This document shows positions 1 through 7,945 of a DNA stretch of 64,000 nucleotides, in pieces (the stretch's first letter is position 1; each line of letters starts with the position of its first letter). Under the pieces are notes generated by a model, which saw nothing but the letters and a program-made list of their open reading frames with translations, was not told the DNA's origin and ran no database searches. The position numbers were made by a program, and so were the translations under genes. Source of the stretch: Gemmiger formicilis (lineage in GTDB: Bacteria > Bacillota > Clostridia > Oscillospirales > Ruminococcaceae); assembly GCF_900167555.1 (NCBI RefSeq), contig NZ_FUYF01000013.1, forward strand, positions 1-64,000, read 5' to 3'.

Positions 1-35
1 CCGCCCTACAATCCCCGGAAAGTGCGTGCCGCCAT

Positions 36-163
36 GCGGGGCGTCGGGGACGCCGCCCCCTACAAAGTACGCCGCGCTGTAGGGGGCGGGCATGCCCGGC
101 CCGCGGCCTCCCGGAACCGCCCGTTCACGGTTGACCCGCAGGGGAGGGATTCATCCCTCCCGC
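36..163. repeat. Cluster of three palindromic GTAGGG/CCGC units
   Basis: Three units lie at 36-63 (reverse), 79-104 (forward, core GGGCATGCCC) and 138-163 (forward, core GGGAGGGA-TTCA-TCCCTCCC). The tail of a fourth, CCGCCCTACA, starts the window at base 1. Each unit has an outer GTAGGG (or CCCTAC when reversed), a palindromic core and an inner CCGC. No gene is seen in bases 1-183. The family recurs throughout the window and its core sequence changes from copy to copy while still pairing. Confidence 0.8.
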
Positions 164-183
164 ACCGTGTGCCGCTGCCGCCC

Positions 184-220
184 AAACAAAAACCGCGCAA
201 GGCTCCTCGCCCTGCGCGGT
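184..220 (-). terminator. Intrinsic terminator of mscL
   Basis: Read on the minus strand, a 10-bp G+C-rich stem (CCGCGCAGGG with CCTTGCGCGG) is followed by TTTTTGTTT. It lies about 20 bases after the mscL stop codon. Confidence 0.85.
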
Positions 221-241
221 CATTTTGCATACTAAAAAACG

Positions 242-679
242 TTACGCCGTTTTCTCGCCGTTCTGCTTTTTCAGCTCGACCAGAATCTCGGCCAGCAGCT
301 CCTCCTGCGTGGGGGCGGCGGGGGCAGCAGGCTCCTCCGCCGCAGACTCCTCCGCGGCGGGCTCCTCATGCTTGCCCATCTCCATCAGCTTGTTCATGGC
401 CTTGACGATGCAGAACAGCACGAACGCCATGATCAGGAAGTTGATGACGGCGGTGATGAACGCGCCGTACTTAAAGACCAGCTTGCCGTCGCCAAAGACA
501 TCCCACATCATGGCGTCAAAGTTGACCTTGCCCAGAATACCCAAAATCGGGCTGATGAGGTTGTCTGTCAGGGAGGTGACCAGCGTGGAGAACGCACCGC
601 CGATGATAACACCGATGGCCATGTCCATCATGTTGCCCTTCAGGGCAAAGGCTTTGAATTCCTCAAAGAACTTTTTCAT
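242..679 (-). CDS. mscL: Large-conductance mechanosensitive channel MscL
   Basis: A 145-residue protein of normal MscL length. It forms a homopentameric membrane pore that opens under high membrane tension and releases solutes during hypo-osmotic shock. The N-terminal amphipathic helix (MKKFFEEFKAFALKGN) and the first membrane helix with GVIIGGAFSTLV (about residues 23-34) are the family hallmark. A second membrane helix lies at about residues 72-95 (AFITAVINFLIMAFVLFCIVK). The tail has an Ala/Glu/Pro-rich linker and a C-terminal helical bundle segment (EELLAEILVELKKQ). An AGGAGGTTACTT ribosome binding site precedes the ATG. The gene stands alone with its own terminator. Confidence 0.96.
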   Translation of the reverse strand: MKKFFEEFKAFALKGNMMDMAIGVIIGGAFSTLVTSLTDNLISPILGILGKVNFDAMMWDVFGDGKLVFKYGAFITAVINFLIMAFVLFCIVKAMNKLMEMGKHEEPAAEESAAEEPAAPAAPTQEELLAEILVELKKQNGEKTA

Positions 680-718
680 AAGTAACCTCCTCAGAATTTA
701 AAATGCCGATGCAGCGTT

Positions 719-1543
719 TTACTTTTTCAGCAGCTTTGCCACGGTCTGGGCCGCATTGTCCAGATAGTCGCCCGCGAACATCTCGATCATGCCCGCATCG
801 GCCTCCTTGGCCAGTTCGGGGTCGATGGGCATCTTCGCCAGCACCGGCAGCTTGTATTTGTCGGCGATCTCGTCCACATGGCTGTCGCCAAAGACGTTGA
901 TGTGCTTGCCGCAGTCGGGGCAGACGGCGTAGCTCATGTTCTCGACCAGGCCGAGGATGGGCACATGCATCATCTGGGCCATCTGGACGGCCTTGCCGAC
1001 GATCATGCCGACCAGCTCCTGCGGGCTGGACACGATGACGATGCCGTCCACCGGCAGCGTCTGGAACACGGTCAGCGGCACGTCGCCGGTGCCCGGGGGC
1101 ATGTCAACGAACAGGAAATCAACGTCCCACACGACCTCCTGCCAGAACTGCTTGACCGCGCCCGCAATGACGGGGCCGCGCCAGACAACGGGGGCCTCGG
1201 GGTCGTCGAGCAGCAGGTTGATGCTCATGATTTCCACGCCGGTACGGCTGGAAACCGGGTTGATGCTCTCGCCGTCACCGGTGGCCGGGCCCTTCACGCC
1301 GAACAGGCGGGGGATGGACGGGCCGGTGATGTCGGCGTCCAGCACGCCGGCCTTAAAGCCAAGGCGGCGCATCGAGACAGCCAGCATGGCGCTGGTCATG
1401 CTTTTGCCGACGCCGCCCTTGCCGGAAACGACGCCGATGACTTTTTGGATACGGCTTCTTGCGTGCGGCGGCTCATGCTGCGGCGCGCGGTGATCGCAGT
1501 TGGACTTGCAGCTGCTGCAATCGTGGGTACAGGCTTCGCTCAT
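719..1543 (-). CDS. mrp: Mrp/NBP35-family P-loop ATPase (Fe-S cluster carrier)
   Basis: A 274-residue P-loop ATPase of the Mrp/ApbC/NBP35 family, which carries and transfers iron-sulfur clusters in the cytoplasm. The N-terminus is Cys-rich (CTHDCSSCKSNC, residues 5-16), as in the Nbp35-type extension. The deviant Walker A GKGGVGKS follows at about residue 40. DADITGPSIPRLFG and DMPPGTGDV are typical switch motifs. A CPDC motif near residue 205 is the usual bridging cluster site of the dimer. The AAAGGAGC ribosome site is well placed before the ATG. It is convergent with nothing and reads toward mscL. The family call is secure, but the client proteins are unknown. Confidence 0.93.
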   Translation of the reverse strand: MSEACTHDCSSCKSNCDHRAPQHEPPHARSRIQKVIGVVSGKGGVGKSMTSAMLAVSMRRLGFKAGVLDADITGPSIPRLFGVKGPATGDGESINPVSSRTGVEIMSINLLLDDPEAPVVWRGPVIAGAVKQFWQEVVWDVDFLFVDMPPGTGDVPLTVFQTLPVDGIVIVSSPQELVGMIVGKAVQMAQMMHVPILGLVENMSYAVCPDCGKHINVFGDSHVDEIADKYKLPVLAKMPIDPELAKEADAGMIEMFAGDYLDNAAQTVAKLLKK

Positions 1544-1727
1544 GGTATATTTGCTCCTTTAAAAATTGCTCTTTCTTCAGTTTACCAAAAATCGCGCCGG
1601 AATGCAAGACACCGGTCAATTTAAAAGCGCCCCAGCGGTGTCTCCATTTTACCGTGTGCATCCCTCTCCCGCAAGTCATACCGCGCCGCCTGCCCGCATA
1701 CCCATCAGCAGGGGAAGGGGGCGGCGT

Positions 1728-3044
1728 ATGAGCAAACGCAGAACGTACCTACACAATGCGGCGCTGCTCACCGGGTCGGGGCTGGTGCTGCGGGCGCTGG
1801 GCATGGGGTTCCGGGTCGTGCTGGCGGCGTATCTGGGCAGCGAGGGCATGGGTCTTTACCAGCTGATTCTGGCGCTGTACATGGTGTTTGTCTCGTTCGC
1901 CACGGCGGGCGTCAATGTGGCGTCGGCGCGGCTGGCGGCGCAGAGCCTGGCCCGCGGCAGCGGCATGGCCGAGACCCTGCGCGGGCTGTGCATCACGGCG
2001 CTGGGCTTCGGCACGGCGGCCATGCTGGTTCAAAGCGTATTGGCCGGGCCGTGCGCGCGGTATCTGCTGCACGACGTCCGGGCCGAGACCGCGCTGCTGA
2101 TTTTGGCCCCCAGTCTGCCGTTTATGGCGGTGTCCGGGGCGGTGCGGGGGTGCTTTTTGGCCGCGCGGCGGGTGCAGCCGAACATCACGGCGCAGCTCAT
2201 CGAACAGCTGGTGCGGATGGCCGTCGCCGCGGCGGGTCTGCGGGTGCTGGCGCAGTGGGGCGCGGGCTACGGCTGCGCCGCCGTGCTGCTGGGCAACACG
2301 GTCAGCGAGAGCGTCTCCTGCGGCATTATGCTGGCTTTTGCCGCACGCACGCCGGAATTTGCACCCCGGCCCGGTGCGCCGCTGCACCCCTACACCCGCA
2401 AGGAGCTGTACGACATCCTGTGGCCCGTCGAGGGCAGCCGCCTGCTGGCCAGCGCCCTGCAGGCGGCGGAAAGCAGCCTGATCCCCTACACACTGGCGAT
2501 TTACACGGGCAGCCGCGCCGAGGCCGTGGCCCAGTACGGCAGCTTAAAGGGTATGGCGCTGCCGCTGCTGTTTTTCCCGTTTTCGGTGCTGGGGGCGCTG
2601 TCCGGCCTGCTGATGCCCGAGATCACCCGCGCCCACACAAAGGGCGACACCGCCGCCATGCGCCGCCTGATTTTTACGATGCTGCGCATGACCGGCGCGT
2701 TCTCGCTGGCGGCGGGGGCCGGGTTTGTGCTGCTCGGTGCGCCGCTGGCCGGGTTCATCTACCGGGATGCCAAGGTTGGGCGGTATGTGCAGCTTTTGGG
2801 CTTCGTCGCGCCGTTCATGTATCTGGAGAGTATGGTGGACGGTGTGTTAAAGGGTCTGGGGGAGCAGCTTGCTACATTCCGATATTCGCTGTTTGACTCG
2901 GTGTTCCGCATTGCGGCGATTTGGCTTGTCGTGCCGCAGTACGGCATGATGGGGTTCCTGGGGGTCATGGCCGTGTCGAATCTGATGACCTGCGGGCTGA
3001 ATATGAGGAGGATGATGAAACAAATAAAAAAGCCTTCCCCCTAG
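1728..3044 (+). CDS. spoVB: SpoVB/MurJ-like polysaccharide flippase (MATE/MOP superfamily)
   Basis: A 438-residue polytopic membrane protein with about 12-14 hydrophobic segments. It matches stage V sporulation protein B and related lipid-linked oligosaccharide flippases of the MOP superfamily. The opening (NAALLTGSGLVLRALGMGFRVVLAAYLGSEGMGLYQL) is characteristic: a helix-1 Arg/Gly pattern followed by LGSEGMGLYQL. Such proteins flip peptidoglycan or spore-cortex precursors. The ATG at 1728 was chosen because a GGGGAAGGGGG ribosome site precedes it, and the upstream in-frame extension (from 1566) looks non-coding. The last codons and the TAG stop at 3042-3044 lie inside a 20-bp repeat palindrome, so the C-terminal residues KPSP are repeat-derived. 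A SpoVB-like protein alone does not prove sporulation. Confidence 0.85.
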   Translation: MSKRRTYLHNAALLTGSGLVLRALGMGFRVVLAAYLGSEGMGLYQLILALYMVFVSFATAGVNVASARLAAQSLARGSGMAETLRGLCITALGFGTAAMLVQSVLAGPCARYLLHDVRAETALLILAPSLPFMAVSGAVRGCFLAARRVQPNITAQLIEQLVRMAVAAAGLRVLAQWGAGYGCAAVLLGNTVSESVSCGIMLAFAARTPEFAPRPGAPLHPYTRKELYDILWPVEGSRLLASALQAAESSLIPYTLAIYTGSRAEAVAQYGSLKGMALPLLFFPFSVLGALSGLLMPEITRAHTKGDTAAMRRLIFTMLRMTGAFSLAAGAGFVLLGAPLAGFIYRDAKVGRYVQLLGFVAPFMYLESMVDGVLKGLGEQLATFRYSLFDSVFRIAAIWLVVPQYGMMGFLGVMAVSNLMTCGLNMRRMMKQIKKPSP

Positions 3045-3182
3045 GGGGAAGGTGGCCGAGGCCCCGTCCGAGGTCGGATGAGGGGGAAGGCTTGCGGGGG
3101 TATCCCGTGAACGGGAAGGTACGGCAGACGCTCCCCTCATCAGTCCGCTTCGCGGACAGCTTCTCCCTCGGGGGAGAAGCCT
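3033..3182. repeat. Second-family repeat element (CCTTCCCCC type), paired arms
   Basis: The left arm is a perfect 20-bp palindrome at 3033-3052, followed by GGTGGCC and GGATGAGGGG. The right arm carries CCCCTCATCAGTCCGC and ends in a second palindrome (CTTCTCCCTC-GGGGGAGAAG, about 3160-3180). The same left-arm/right-arm plan recurs at 28869-29064 and 38789-38920. The element separates the convergent spoVB-like and ABC exporter genes and overlaps the spoVB stop codon. Confidence 0.8.
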
Positions 3183-3192
3183 TTGGCGCGGG

Positions 3193-4965
3193 TTACAGCG
3201 TTTCCCCGCTCACCAGTCCGTTCCACAGCCGGTAATATACGCCCTGCTTCGCCAGCAGCTCGTCGTGGCTGCCCTCCTCCTCGATGCCGTCGCGGCCCAG
3301 CACCAGAATGCGGTCCGCATTTTTGATCGTCGTCAGGCGGTGGGCAATCGTCAGGGTCGTGCGGCCCTTTGCCAGCTTGTCAAGGCTCTGGCCCACCAAA
3401 ATCTCGCTCTCGTTGTCCAGGGCACTTGTGGCCTCGTCCAGCAGCAGGATGCGCGGGTTCTTCAAAAAGACGCGGGCAATCGCCAAACGCTGCTTCTGCC
3501 CGCCGGACAGCTTGACGCCGCGCTCACCGACGTAGGTGTCGTAGCCGTCCTTCAAAGCGCGGACAAAGGCATCGGCTCCGGCCAGGCGGGCAGCCTCCTC
3601 AATTTCGGCGCGGGTCGCGCCGGGGCGGCCATAGGCGATGTTCTCCGCCACCGTGCCGCTGAACAGGTAAACGTCCTGCTGCACGACGCCGATGGCCCCG
3701 CGCAGGCTGTGCAGCGTCACGCCGCGCACGTCCTGGCCGTCAATCAGGATCTTGCCGCCCGTCACATCATAGAAACGGGGGATCAGGTTGCACAGCGTCG
3801 TCTTGCCGCCGCCGGAAGGCCCGACGAGTGCGACATTCTCGCCCGGGCGGATATGCAGATCAACGTGGCGCAGGACCTTGTTGTGGTCGTCGGGGTACTC
3901 AAAGCTGACGTCGTCAAAGTCGATGCCGCCGTCCTTCACGATCAGCGGCTTCGCGTCGGGGGCATCGGCGATGGTGACGGGCGTATCCATGATCTCGGCA
4001 AAGCGCTCAATGCCGGTCATGCCGCGCTGGAACTGCTCGGCAAACTCGACGATGCGGCGAATCGTCGCAATCAGTGTCGAGACATACAGCACATACGCCA
4101 CAAGGTCGCCCGCGCTGATGGCCCCGTACACAAGGGACAATCCGCCCGCCAGAATGACGACAAAGTACATCAGACCGTCAAAAAGGCGCGTGGACGTGTT
4201 GAACGCCGCCATGGCGTGGTAGCTTAAGGTCTTGATCTCCTCAAAATCCCGGTTGCCCTGCGCGAACTTCTCGCGCTCCATGTCCTCGGCGGCAAACGCC
4301 TTGACGACGCGCTGCCCCAGCAGGCTGTCCTCGATCGTGGCGTTCAGCTCGCCGATCTGAAAGCGCTGCTGGCGGAACCGTTCCCGCAGCTTGTGGTTGA
4401 GCTTGACCGAGACCAGCCCCATCAGCGGCACGCAGGCAAAGACGATGAGCGTCAGCGGCACGCTGGCCTGGCAGAGGATAACAAACGATGCCGCGATCTT
4501 TATGCCCGCAATGAAGAACTCCTCCGGGCAGTGGTGGGCAAACTCGGTCACATCGAACAGGTCGTTGGTGATGCGGCCCATGATCTGACCGACCTTCGTG
4601 TTGTTGTAGTAGGTGTGGTCGAGCCGCAGCAGGTGGTCAAAGGCGTCGCGGCGCATGTCGGTCTCGATGTGTACGCCCATGATGTGCCCGATGCCGGACA
4701 TAAAGTAGCTTGCCGCGCCGTCGATGATGCGCAGCACAAAGTAGAGCGCGGCCAGCCGCAGCACGGTGTCCACGGTCAGCGCGGCGGCGGAGACGGTGTT
4801 CGTCAGCGTGCGCATGATGGCGGGCAGGGCGATGTCGCAGAGCGTCGTCAGCGCGGCGCAGAACAGGTCAAAGGCCAGCACGCCGCGGTACTTGGCCATA
4901 TACGGCAGAAAACGACGGATCAGGGTGCTGTTTTTGGGGCGCTGCGGAGTAGTGGTTTCGGACAT
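3193..4965 (-). CDS. ABC exporter, fused permease and ATPase (MsbA/LmrA type)
   Basis: A 590-residue half-transporter. It has an N-terminal six-helix exporter domain (residues about 20-320) and a C-terminal nucleotide-binding domain. Walker A (GPSGGGKTT, about residue 375), the Q-loop (QQDVYLFSGT), the signature LSGGQKQR and the Walker B LLLDEATSALD are all intact, as is the switch His (AHRLTT). All the catalytic residues are canonical, so it can act as a homodimer. The substrate (lipid, drug or peptide) cannot be read from sequence. It stands alone, convergent with the flippase gene, and its own upstream spacer is full of palindromic units. Confidence 0.93.
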   Translation of the reverse strand: MSETTTPQRPKNSTLIRRFLPYMAKYRGVLAFDLFCAALTTLCDIALPAIMRTLTNTVSAAALTVDTVLRLAALYFVLRIIDGAASYFMSGIGHIMGVHIETDMRRDAFDHLLRLDHTYYNNTKVGQIMGRITNDLFDVTEFAHHCPEEFFIAGIKIAASFVILCQASVPLTLIVFACVPLMGLVSVKLNHKLRERFRQQRFQIGELNATIEDSLLGQRVVKAFAAEDMEREKFAQGNRDFEEIKTLSYHAMAAFNTSTRLFDGLMYFVVILAGGLSLVYGAISAGDLVAYVLYVSTLIATIRRIVEFAEQFQRGMTGIERFAEIMDTPVTIADAPDAKPLIVKDGGIDFDDVSFEYPDDHNKVLRHVDLHIRPGENVALVGPSGGGKTTLCNLIPRFYDVTGGKILIDGQDVRGVTLHSLRGAIGVVQQDVYLFSGTVAENIAYGRPGATRAEIEEAARLAGADAFVRALKDGYDTYVGERGVKLSGGQKQRLAIARVFLKNPRILLLDEATSALDNESEILVGQSLDKLAKGRTTLTIAHRLTTIKNADRILVLGRDGIEEEGSHDELLAKQGVYYRLWNGLVSGETL

Positions 4966-5009
4966 GGGTACCTCTTTCGTTTGATGATTTTTGCATGGGA
5001 AATATCGCG

Positions 5010-5131
5010 GTAGGGGTCGGGCATGCCCGGCCCGCAGCCTTACGGAAAACGCCTGCCTGCGGGCGCATATAGAATGCGCCCCTACGTTGAAATCGACATT
5101 CTCCGTAGGGGCGGATTCTATATCCGCCCGC
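5010..5131. repeat. Three palindromic GTAGGG/CCGC units
   Basis: Units lie at 5010-5035 (forward, core GGGCATGCCC), 5059-5085 (reverse, core GGGCGCAT-ATAGA-ATGCGCCC) and 5105-5131 (forward, core GGGCGGAT-TCTAT-ATCCGCCC). The first two face each other with their CCGC ends inward. Their spacer contains CCTTACGGAAAACGCC, a sequence also seen in other pairs. The three cores are different but each pairs with itself. They fill the spacer between the divergently oriented ends of the ABC exporter and the SGNH lipoprotein. Confidence 0.85.
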
Positions 5132-5143
5132 GGCAGGTGTGGC

Positions 5144-6892
5144 TTATTCGGTAATTTCCGGGTCGCCGGTCGGCTCCGCGGCGGGGGCCGACTCCTCCGG
5201 CACAGTGGGCTCGGGTGCAGGCTCCGGCTCCGGGTCGGGCGCCGGCAGGGCCGGGAGGGTCTCGGTCATTGTCTGACCGCAGACCGAGCAGGTGTAAACA
5301 TTGCTGCCGTCCGCGCCGACCTGCGGGTCGGTGTGGCCGGTCAGCTGCCAGCTGTGGTTGCCGGTGGCGGGGGATGGGTCGGTCATCTGCTCACCGCAGC
5401 TGCACTGGTAGGTCTTTACGCCGTCCGCGGCGCAGGTCGCGGTATCGCTGACGAGCTGGAAATTGTGGACGTGCTGCTCGGGCGTGGCTGTCGGTGTCGG
5501 CACCGGCGAGGGCGACGGCGTCGGGGTCGCCTGCACGGCCTCGGTGCGGGTCTCGCCGCAGCCCTCGCGGCGGCAGGCAAAGGTGATGACGCCGTTGCTG
5601 ACGACCCCGCCGTCCCAGTCGTGGCCGAGGGCGGGCAGCTCCTTCTCGATGACTTCGCCGCAGATCGTGCACTTGTACTTGGCGGAGCCGTTGTTGGTGC
5701 AGGTCGGGTTCACCCGCGTATCCTCGATCTCCGCATAGTTGTGTTCGTGGGCGTCAGCCTTGAAATTTGCTGTCAGCACGACGCCGCCCGCGTCGGCGTT
5801 CTGGGGCATCGTGAAGCTGATCGTCGCGCTGCTGTAGCTGCCGCCGGAGCTGGCCGTCCAGCCCGCAAAGACAAAGCCCTCGTCAGGCACTGCGGTCACA
5901 GCTGCCGCCGTGCCGCCCTTTTTGACGAGCTGGCTCGTCGTGCCGGACAGCTTGCCGCCGTTCGTGGCGACAAATTCCAGCGGGACCTTCGCGCCGCGCA
6001 CGGCGATGGGGTCCTTGTTGATGAGGTTCGCGGGCACGCCGTCCGGCGTCGGGATCGTGCCCAGCGGCTGCGGGCGGCGGTCCTCGGTGACATAGGCATG
6101 GGTGCGCACGTAGGTAAAATACGCGGTAACGGCCTCTTTCGAGAGGTGCACGCCGTCTGACAGCGTGTAGTCCTTTTTGGCCCAGCCCGTGGCGCCGTCG
6201 CGCAGGACCTCGGCGCTGTTCAAAAACTTAAAGCCGTTTTCCTCGCACATCTGCACGAGCGCGGCGTTGTAGGCATCGACCTGGGTCATCGTCAGGTTCG
6301 TGTTCTCGCGCTGTTGGTCCAGCGGGGGAATGGCGCTGACGATGATGTCACAGTAGGGCCACGCGGTCTGGATGGCCTGTAACCCCTGCAGATAGGTCTT
6401 TATGTAGTTCGTCGCGTCCGTCGACGAGCCGGACAGGTTGTTGGTGCCGTAGCAGATGATGATGCGCCTGGGCTTGAGCATCGCCACGGCGTCCGGTACG
6501 GTGTACATCGCGGATGAACCCTTGAACTTTTCGCATTTCAGGGAGGTGATCGCCCCCACGCCCATGCTGACAACGCCGATGTTGTTGTCCAGACTTGTGA
6601 ACGCCGTGCCGGTCTCGTCGGCGTACAGCAGGTAGCGCGCCGTGTTTGAATCGCCGATGAACAGCGTCTCATCAACATAGCTGCGCCCTGCGTCGGCGGT
6701 CTCGGGCAGGGTGGTGCCGATCTCGGCAGAGACAGGCTCCGCCGACATGGCAGGCGTGGCCGCGGGCGTCGCTGTGGCGGCGGCCTTGGCAGTCTCGGCA
6801 GTGGCGGACGGCGTGGCGTCCGTCTGGGCATGGCTGCACCCGGTCAGGCAGACGGCCAGCGCCGCGGCGGCCAGCAGGACAGGTAATTTCAT
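5144..6892 (-). CDS. SGNH/GDSL-family hydrolase lipoprotein with Cys-rich C-terminal repeats
   Basis: A 582-residue secreted lipoprotein. The signal peptide ends in the lipobox LTGC (about residue 19), followed by a low-complexity Thr/Ala linker. An SGNH hydrolase domain (about residues 70-290) shows block I GDSNTAR, block III GTNN and the catalytic block V DGVHLS. This predicts an esterase or acetyl-hydrolase acting on cell-wall or host glycans. It continues with a bacterial Ig-like/InlB-type repeat (GGKLSGTTSQLVKKGG...FTMPQ...VLTANF), then three short modules with CxxC pairs (CTICGEV, CSCGEQ, CSVCGQT) joined by GHDW/NHSW, and a Pro/Glu-rich tail. The ATG at 6892 was preferred over an upstream GTG because TAAGGGG lies at the right distance. 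The substrate is unknown. Confidence 0.82.
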   Translation of the reverse strand: MKLPVLLAAAALAVCLTGCSHAQTDATPSATAETAKAAATATPAATPAMSAEPVSAEIGTTLPETADAGRSYVDETLFIGDSNTARYLLYADETGTAFTSLDNNIGVVSMGVGAITSLKCEKFKGSSAMYTVPDAVAMLKPRRIIICYGTNNLSGSSTDATNYIKTYLQGLQAIQTAWPYCDIIVSAIPPLDQQRENTNLTMTQVDAYNAALVQMCEENGFKFLNSAEVLRDGATGWAKKDYTLSDGVHLSKEAVTAYFTYVRTHAYVTEDRRPQPLGTIPTPDGVPANLINKDPIAVRGAKVPLEFVATNGGKLSGTTSQLVKKGGTAAAVTAVPDEGFVFAGWTASSGGSYSSATISFTMPQNADAGGVVLTANFKADAHEHNYAEIEDTRVNPTCTNNGSAKYKCTICGEVIEKELPALGHDWDGGVVSNGVITFACRREGCGETRTEAVQATPTPSPSPVPTPTATPEQHVHNFQLVSDTATCAADGVKTYQCSCGEQMTDPSPATGNHSWQLTGHTDPQVGADGSNVYTCSVCGQTMTETLPALPAPDPEPEPAPEPTVPEESAPAAEPTGDPEITE

Positions 6893-7005
6893 GCGGTACA
6901 CCCCTTACACTTGATGCTATACACTGCTATGATACACCATTTTGCGGCGCGGTGCAAATGTTTCCATCAGACTTTACAAAATTACCGAAAAACGATAAAA
7001 AATAC

Positions 7006-7034
7006 TTGCAAAACGATATGCGGCGTGGTATACT
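7006..7034 (+). promoter_or_regulatory. Sigma-A-type promoter for the DUF2975/XRE pair
   Basis: TTGCAA (7006-7011), a 17-base spacer and TATACT (7029-7034) precede a leader of about 125 nt. Most of that leader is the 49-bp repeat at 7069-7117. Confidence 0.7.
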
Positions 7035-7065
7035 GCAAGCATCACGAACCACGGGGGTGAGAATC

Positions 7066-7122
7066 CCCTGGCCCCCTCTGGGAGGGGGCTCCGCCCGCAG
7101 GCGGTGGGGGAGAGAGCCTTGC
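7066..7122. repeat. Second-family-like repeat (TGGCCCCCTCTGGGAGGGGG) in a 5' leader
   Basis: Bases 7069-7117 are identical over 49 bases to 21281-21329 inside the V-ATPase operon. A shortened relative lies at 19815-19838. The core is a GGCCCCCTC/GAGGGGGC hairpin, followed by CCGCCCGCAGGCGGTGGGGG. It lies between the promoter and the ribosome binding site of the DUF2975 gene, so it must be transcribed. Confidence 0.85.
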
Positions 7123-7165
7123 GGCGATCCGAAACCGTTCGGGCACGCAATCAGGAGGAATACAA

Positions 7166-7621
7166 ATGAAATTTACCTGGAGCGACCAGAAAAGCATCAT
7201 TCTGACCCGCGTCGTTGTGGCGGGGACAATAGCGGGCTGCGGCATCATGACGGTAAGCGGCCCGTGGCTGACCCGTTGGATGGTATCCGCCAACGCCCTG
7301 CCGCCCGCCAGCGGCCCGGTGCTGCTGGGCATGGGGTACGTCTGCGCGGTGCTGGCGTTCGTCATGCTGGTCAGTCTGTACAAATTCCTGCGCCGCATCG
7401 AGGCGGGCGCGGTCTTTGTGCCCGCCAACGTGACGGCCCTGCGGCGCATCAGCTGGTGCTGTGCGGGGGCGGCGGTGGTCTGCCTGGCTGCGGCGTACAT
7501 CTATCTGCCGTTTGCGTTTCTGGGCGTGGCCGCGGCGTTCATGGCGCTCATTGTCCGGGTGCTGAAAAACGCCTTTGCCCAGGCCGTCCACATGAAGGAC
7601 GAGCTTGACTACACGATTTAA
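7166..7621 (+). CDS. DUF2975-family membrane protein
   Basis: A 151-residue protein with four predicted membrane helices (about residues 12-35, 45-75, 95-115 and 120-140). It matches the DUF2975 family in size, in its central YKFLRRIEAGAVFVPANVTALRRISW motif and in its neighbour. DUF2975 genes are regularly followed by a small XRE regulator, as here 12 bases downstream. An AGGAGG ribosome site precedes the ATG. Function is unknown. The pairing suggests a membrane-linked regulatory module rather than a transporter, but that is inference. Confidence 0.75.
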   Translation: MKFTWSDQKSIILTRVVVAGTIAGCGIMTVSGPWLTRWMVSANALPPASGPVLLGMGYVCAVLAFVMLVSLYKFLRRIEAGAVFVPANVTALRRISWCCAGAAVVCLAAAYIYLPFAFLGVAAAFMALIVRVLKNAFAQAVHMKDELDYTI

Positions 7622-7633
7622 GGAGGCGGCACG

Positions 7634-7849
7634 ATGCCCATTGTGGTCAATCTGGATGTAATGATGGCGCGCCGCCACAAAGGCGCGGGCGAGTTGGCCG
7701 AGGAGATCGGCATCACGCCGGCAAATCTGTCCATCCTGAAAAATAACAAGGCCAAGGCTGTGCGGTTTTCGACGCTGGAGGCTCTCTGCCGGGCGCTGGA
7801 CTGCCAGCCGGGGGATATTCTGGAGTTTGTGCCGGACGAGAATCGGTAG
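7634..7849 (+). CDS. Small XRE/Cro-type HTH regulator (YozG-like)
   Basis: A 71-residue protein that is almost entirely a Cro/CI helix-turn-helix. It shows GELAEEIGITPANLSILKNNKAKAVRFSTLEALCRALDCQPGDILEF, the pattern of one-domain YozG/YdaS-like regulators that follow DUF2975 proteins. AAGGAGG lies just before the ATG, and the gene is cotranscribed with the DUF2975 gene. Its TAG stop (7847-7849) is part of the GTAGGGG of a palindromic repeat unit, so insertion of the repeat may have trimmed or fixed the C-terminus. Confidence 0.85.
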   Translation: MPIVVNLDVMMARRHKGAGELAEEIGITPANLSILKNNKAKAVRFSTLEALCRALDCQPGDILEFVPDENR

Positions 7850-7931
7850 GGGCCGGGCATGCCCGGCCCGCGGCCTTCCCGCAGGCAAACGTTTGTTATA
7901 CACTGCCGAGCCGGACTTGTCCGGCCCCTAC
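7846..7931. repeat. Opposed pair of palindromic units; first supplies a stop codon
   Basis: The forward unit at 7846-7871 (core GGGCATGCCC) and the reverse unit at 7905-7931 (core CCGGAC-TTG-TCCGG) face inward, with GGCAAACG in the spacer. The TAG in the first unit ends the XRE gene. Confidence 0.85.
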
Positions 7932-7945
7932 GTTGAGGTGATGGT

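Noticed and set aside
1566-1727. N-terminal extension of the SpoVB-like protein
   Set aside because: The extension has no ribosome site and no membrane helix expected of the family. The ATG at 1728 follows a strong GGGGAAGGGGG site and gives the usual N-terminus.
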